A DNA stretch of 7,802 bases, taken from contig JBKHXE010000178.1 of the NCBI GenBank assembly GCA_046566185.1, positions 1 to 7,802 of the forward strand, read 5' to 3'. The translations under genes and the position numbers were made by a program. This stretch comes from SCSIO-59966 sp046566185 (lineage in GTDB: Bacteria; Actinomycetota; Actinomycetes; Actinomycetales; SCSIO-59966). The notes below the pieces were generated by a model, which worked only from the letters and a program-made list of their open reading frames with translations, did no database searches and was not told the DNA's origin. Shown here one piece after another: positions 7,553-7,802 of the stretch (positions are counted from its first letter, which is position 1; each line of letters begins with the position of its first letter).

Positions 7553-7802
7553 CTACGCCCGGGCGTGCCCGGCGGCCCGGGCGGCGGCGAGCGCCCCGCG
7601 CAGCAGGTCGACGGCCGTGCCGTCGTCCACGCCGTGCCGGACGGCGAGGCGGGCCATGGCCTCGGCGGCCTCCGCCAGCGCGGCGTCCGGCGGCCTGGTG
7701 TCTGCCGTCACGACGGTGCCGACCCGGCGCCGGCTGGCGACGAGTCCGGCCGCCTCGAGCTCGCGGTAGGCGCGCGCCACCGTGCCGGGGCGATGCCGAG
7801 GT
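7553..7802 (-). CDS. GntR-family (YtrA-like) transcriptional regulator, C-terminal part, cut by right edge; possible frameshift
   Basis: About 82 codons are visible. PGTVARAYRELEAAGLV is the end of the winged helix-turn-helix of GntR regulators, and SRRRVGTVV is the wing. After that come only about 45 residues, an Ala-rich helical segment (AEAAEAMARLAVRHGV...). That short effector part is typical of the YtrA subfamily, whose members are about 120 residues and often repress transporter genes. The start lies outside the window; the GTG at 7780 is only an internal valine of the recognition helix region. Directly upstream of PGTV the frame reads PRHR, whereas the neighbouring frame reads LGIAP, the usual GntR sequence. 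One base may therefore be missing near 7784-7790, so the gene may be broken or the read may contain an error. It is in the same orientation as narK, 136 bases upstream. Whether it regulates the nitrate operon is not shown by the sequence. Confidence 0.75.
   Translation of the reverse strand, partial: PRHRPGTVARAYRELEAAGLVASRRRVGTVVTADTRPPDAALAEAAEAMARLAVRHGVDDGTAVDLLRGALAAARAAGHARA

Overview
The window is a very GC-rich segment in which nearly all third codon positions are G or C, and long open frames appear on the non-coding strand. This, together with the protein families present, points to an actinobacterium (Actinomycetota). Assignment to family or genus is not possible from the sequence alone. 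Every gene I can support lies on the minus strand, so transcription runs from high to low coordinates.

Layout in the direction of transcription. (1) At the right edge (7553-7802) is the C-terminal part of a short GntR-type regulator of the YtrA kind, cut by the window; its last visible bases suggest a one-base frameshift. (2) A 136-base gap (7417-7552) has no gene. It holds a strong ribosome binding site for the next gene and a degenerate GlnR-box-like pair of motifs. (3) narK, a nitrate/nitrite major facilitator transporter (6055-7416). (4) nasA, the molybdopterin [4Fe-4S] catalytic subunit of assimilatory nitrate reductase (3929-6058). (5) A FAD- and [2Fe-2S]-containing NAD(P)H oxidoreductase of the NasC type (2415-3932), the likely electron donor to NasA. 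(6) nirB, the large subunit of NAD(P)H-dependent siroheme nitrite reductase (1-2356), whose last roughly 50 residues run off the left edge. nirD would be expected just beyond it.

Together the genes form a complete assimilatory route: nitrate uptake (NarK), nitrate to nitrite (NasA fed by the NasC-like protein), and nitrite to ammonium (NirB, presumably with NirD). The narK/nasA and nasA/nasC junctions are 4-base stop/start overlaps (ATGA and GTGA), and nasC to nirB is 43 bases, so one translationally coupled operon is very likely.

I see no undescribed system, mobile element, CRISPR array, RNA gene or long unexplained non-coding stretch. The points worth a second look are modest: the apparent frameshift in the GntR gene, the possible GlnR site, the tandem presence of two homologous FAD/BFD electron-transfer modules, and a low-complexity tail on the NasC-like protein.
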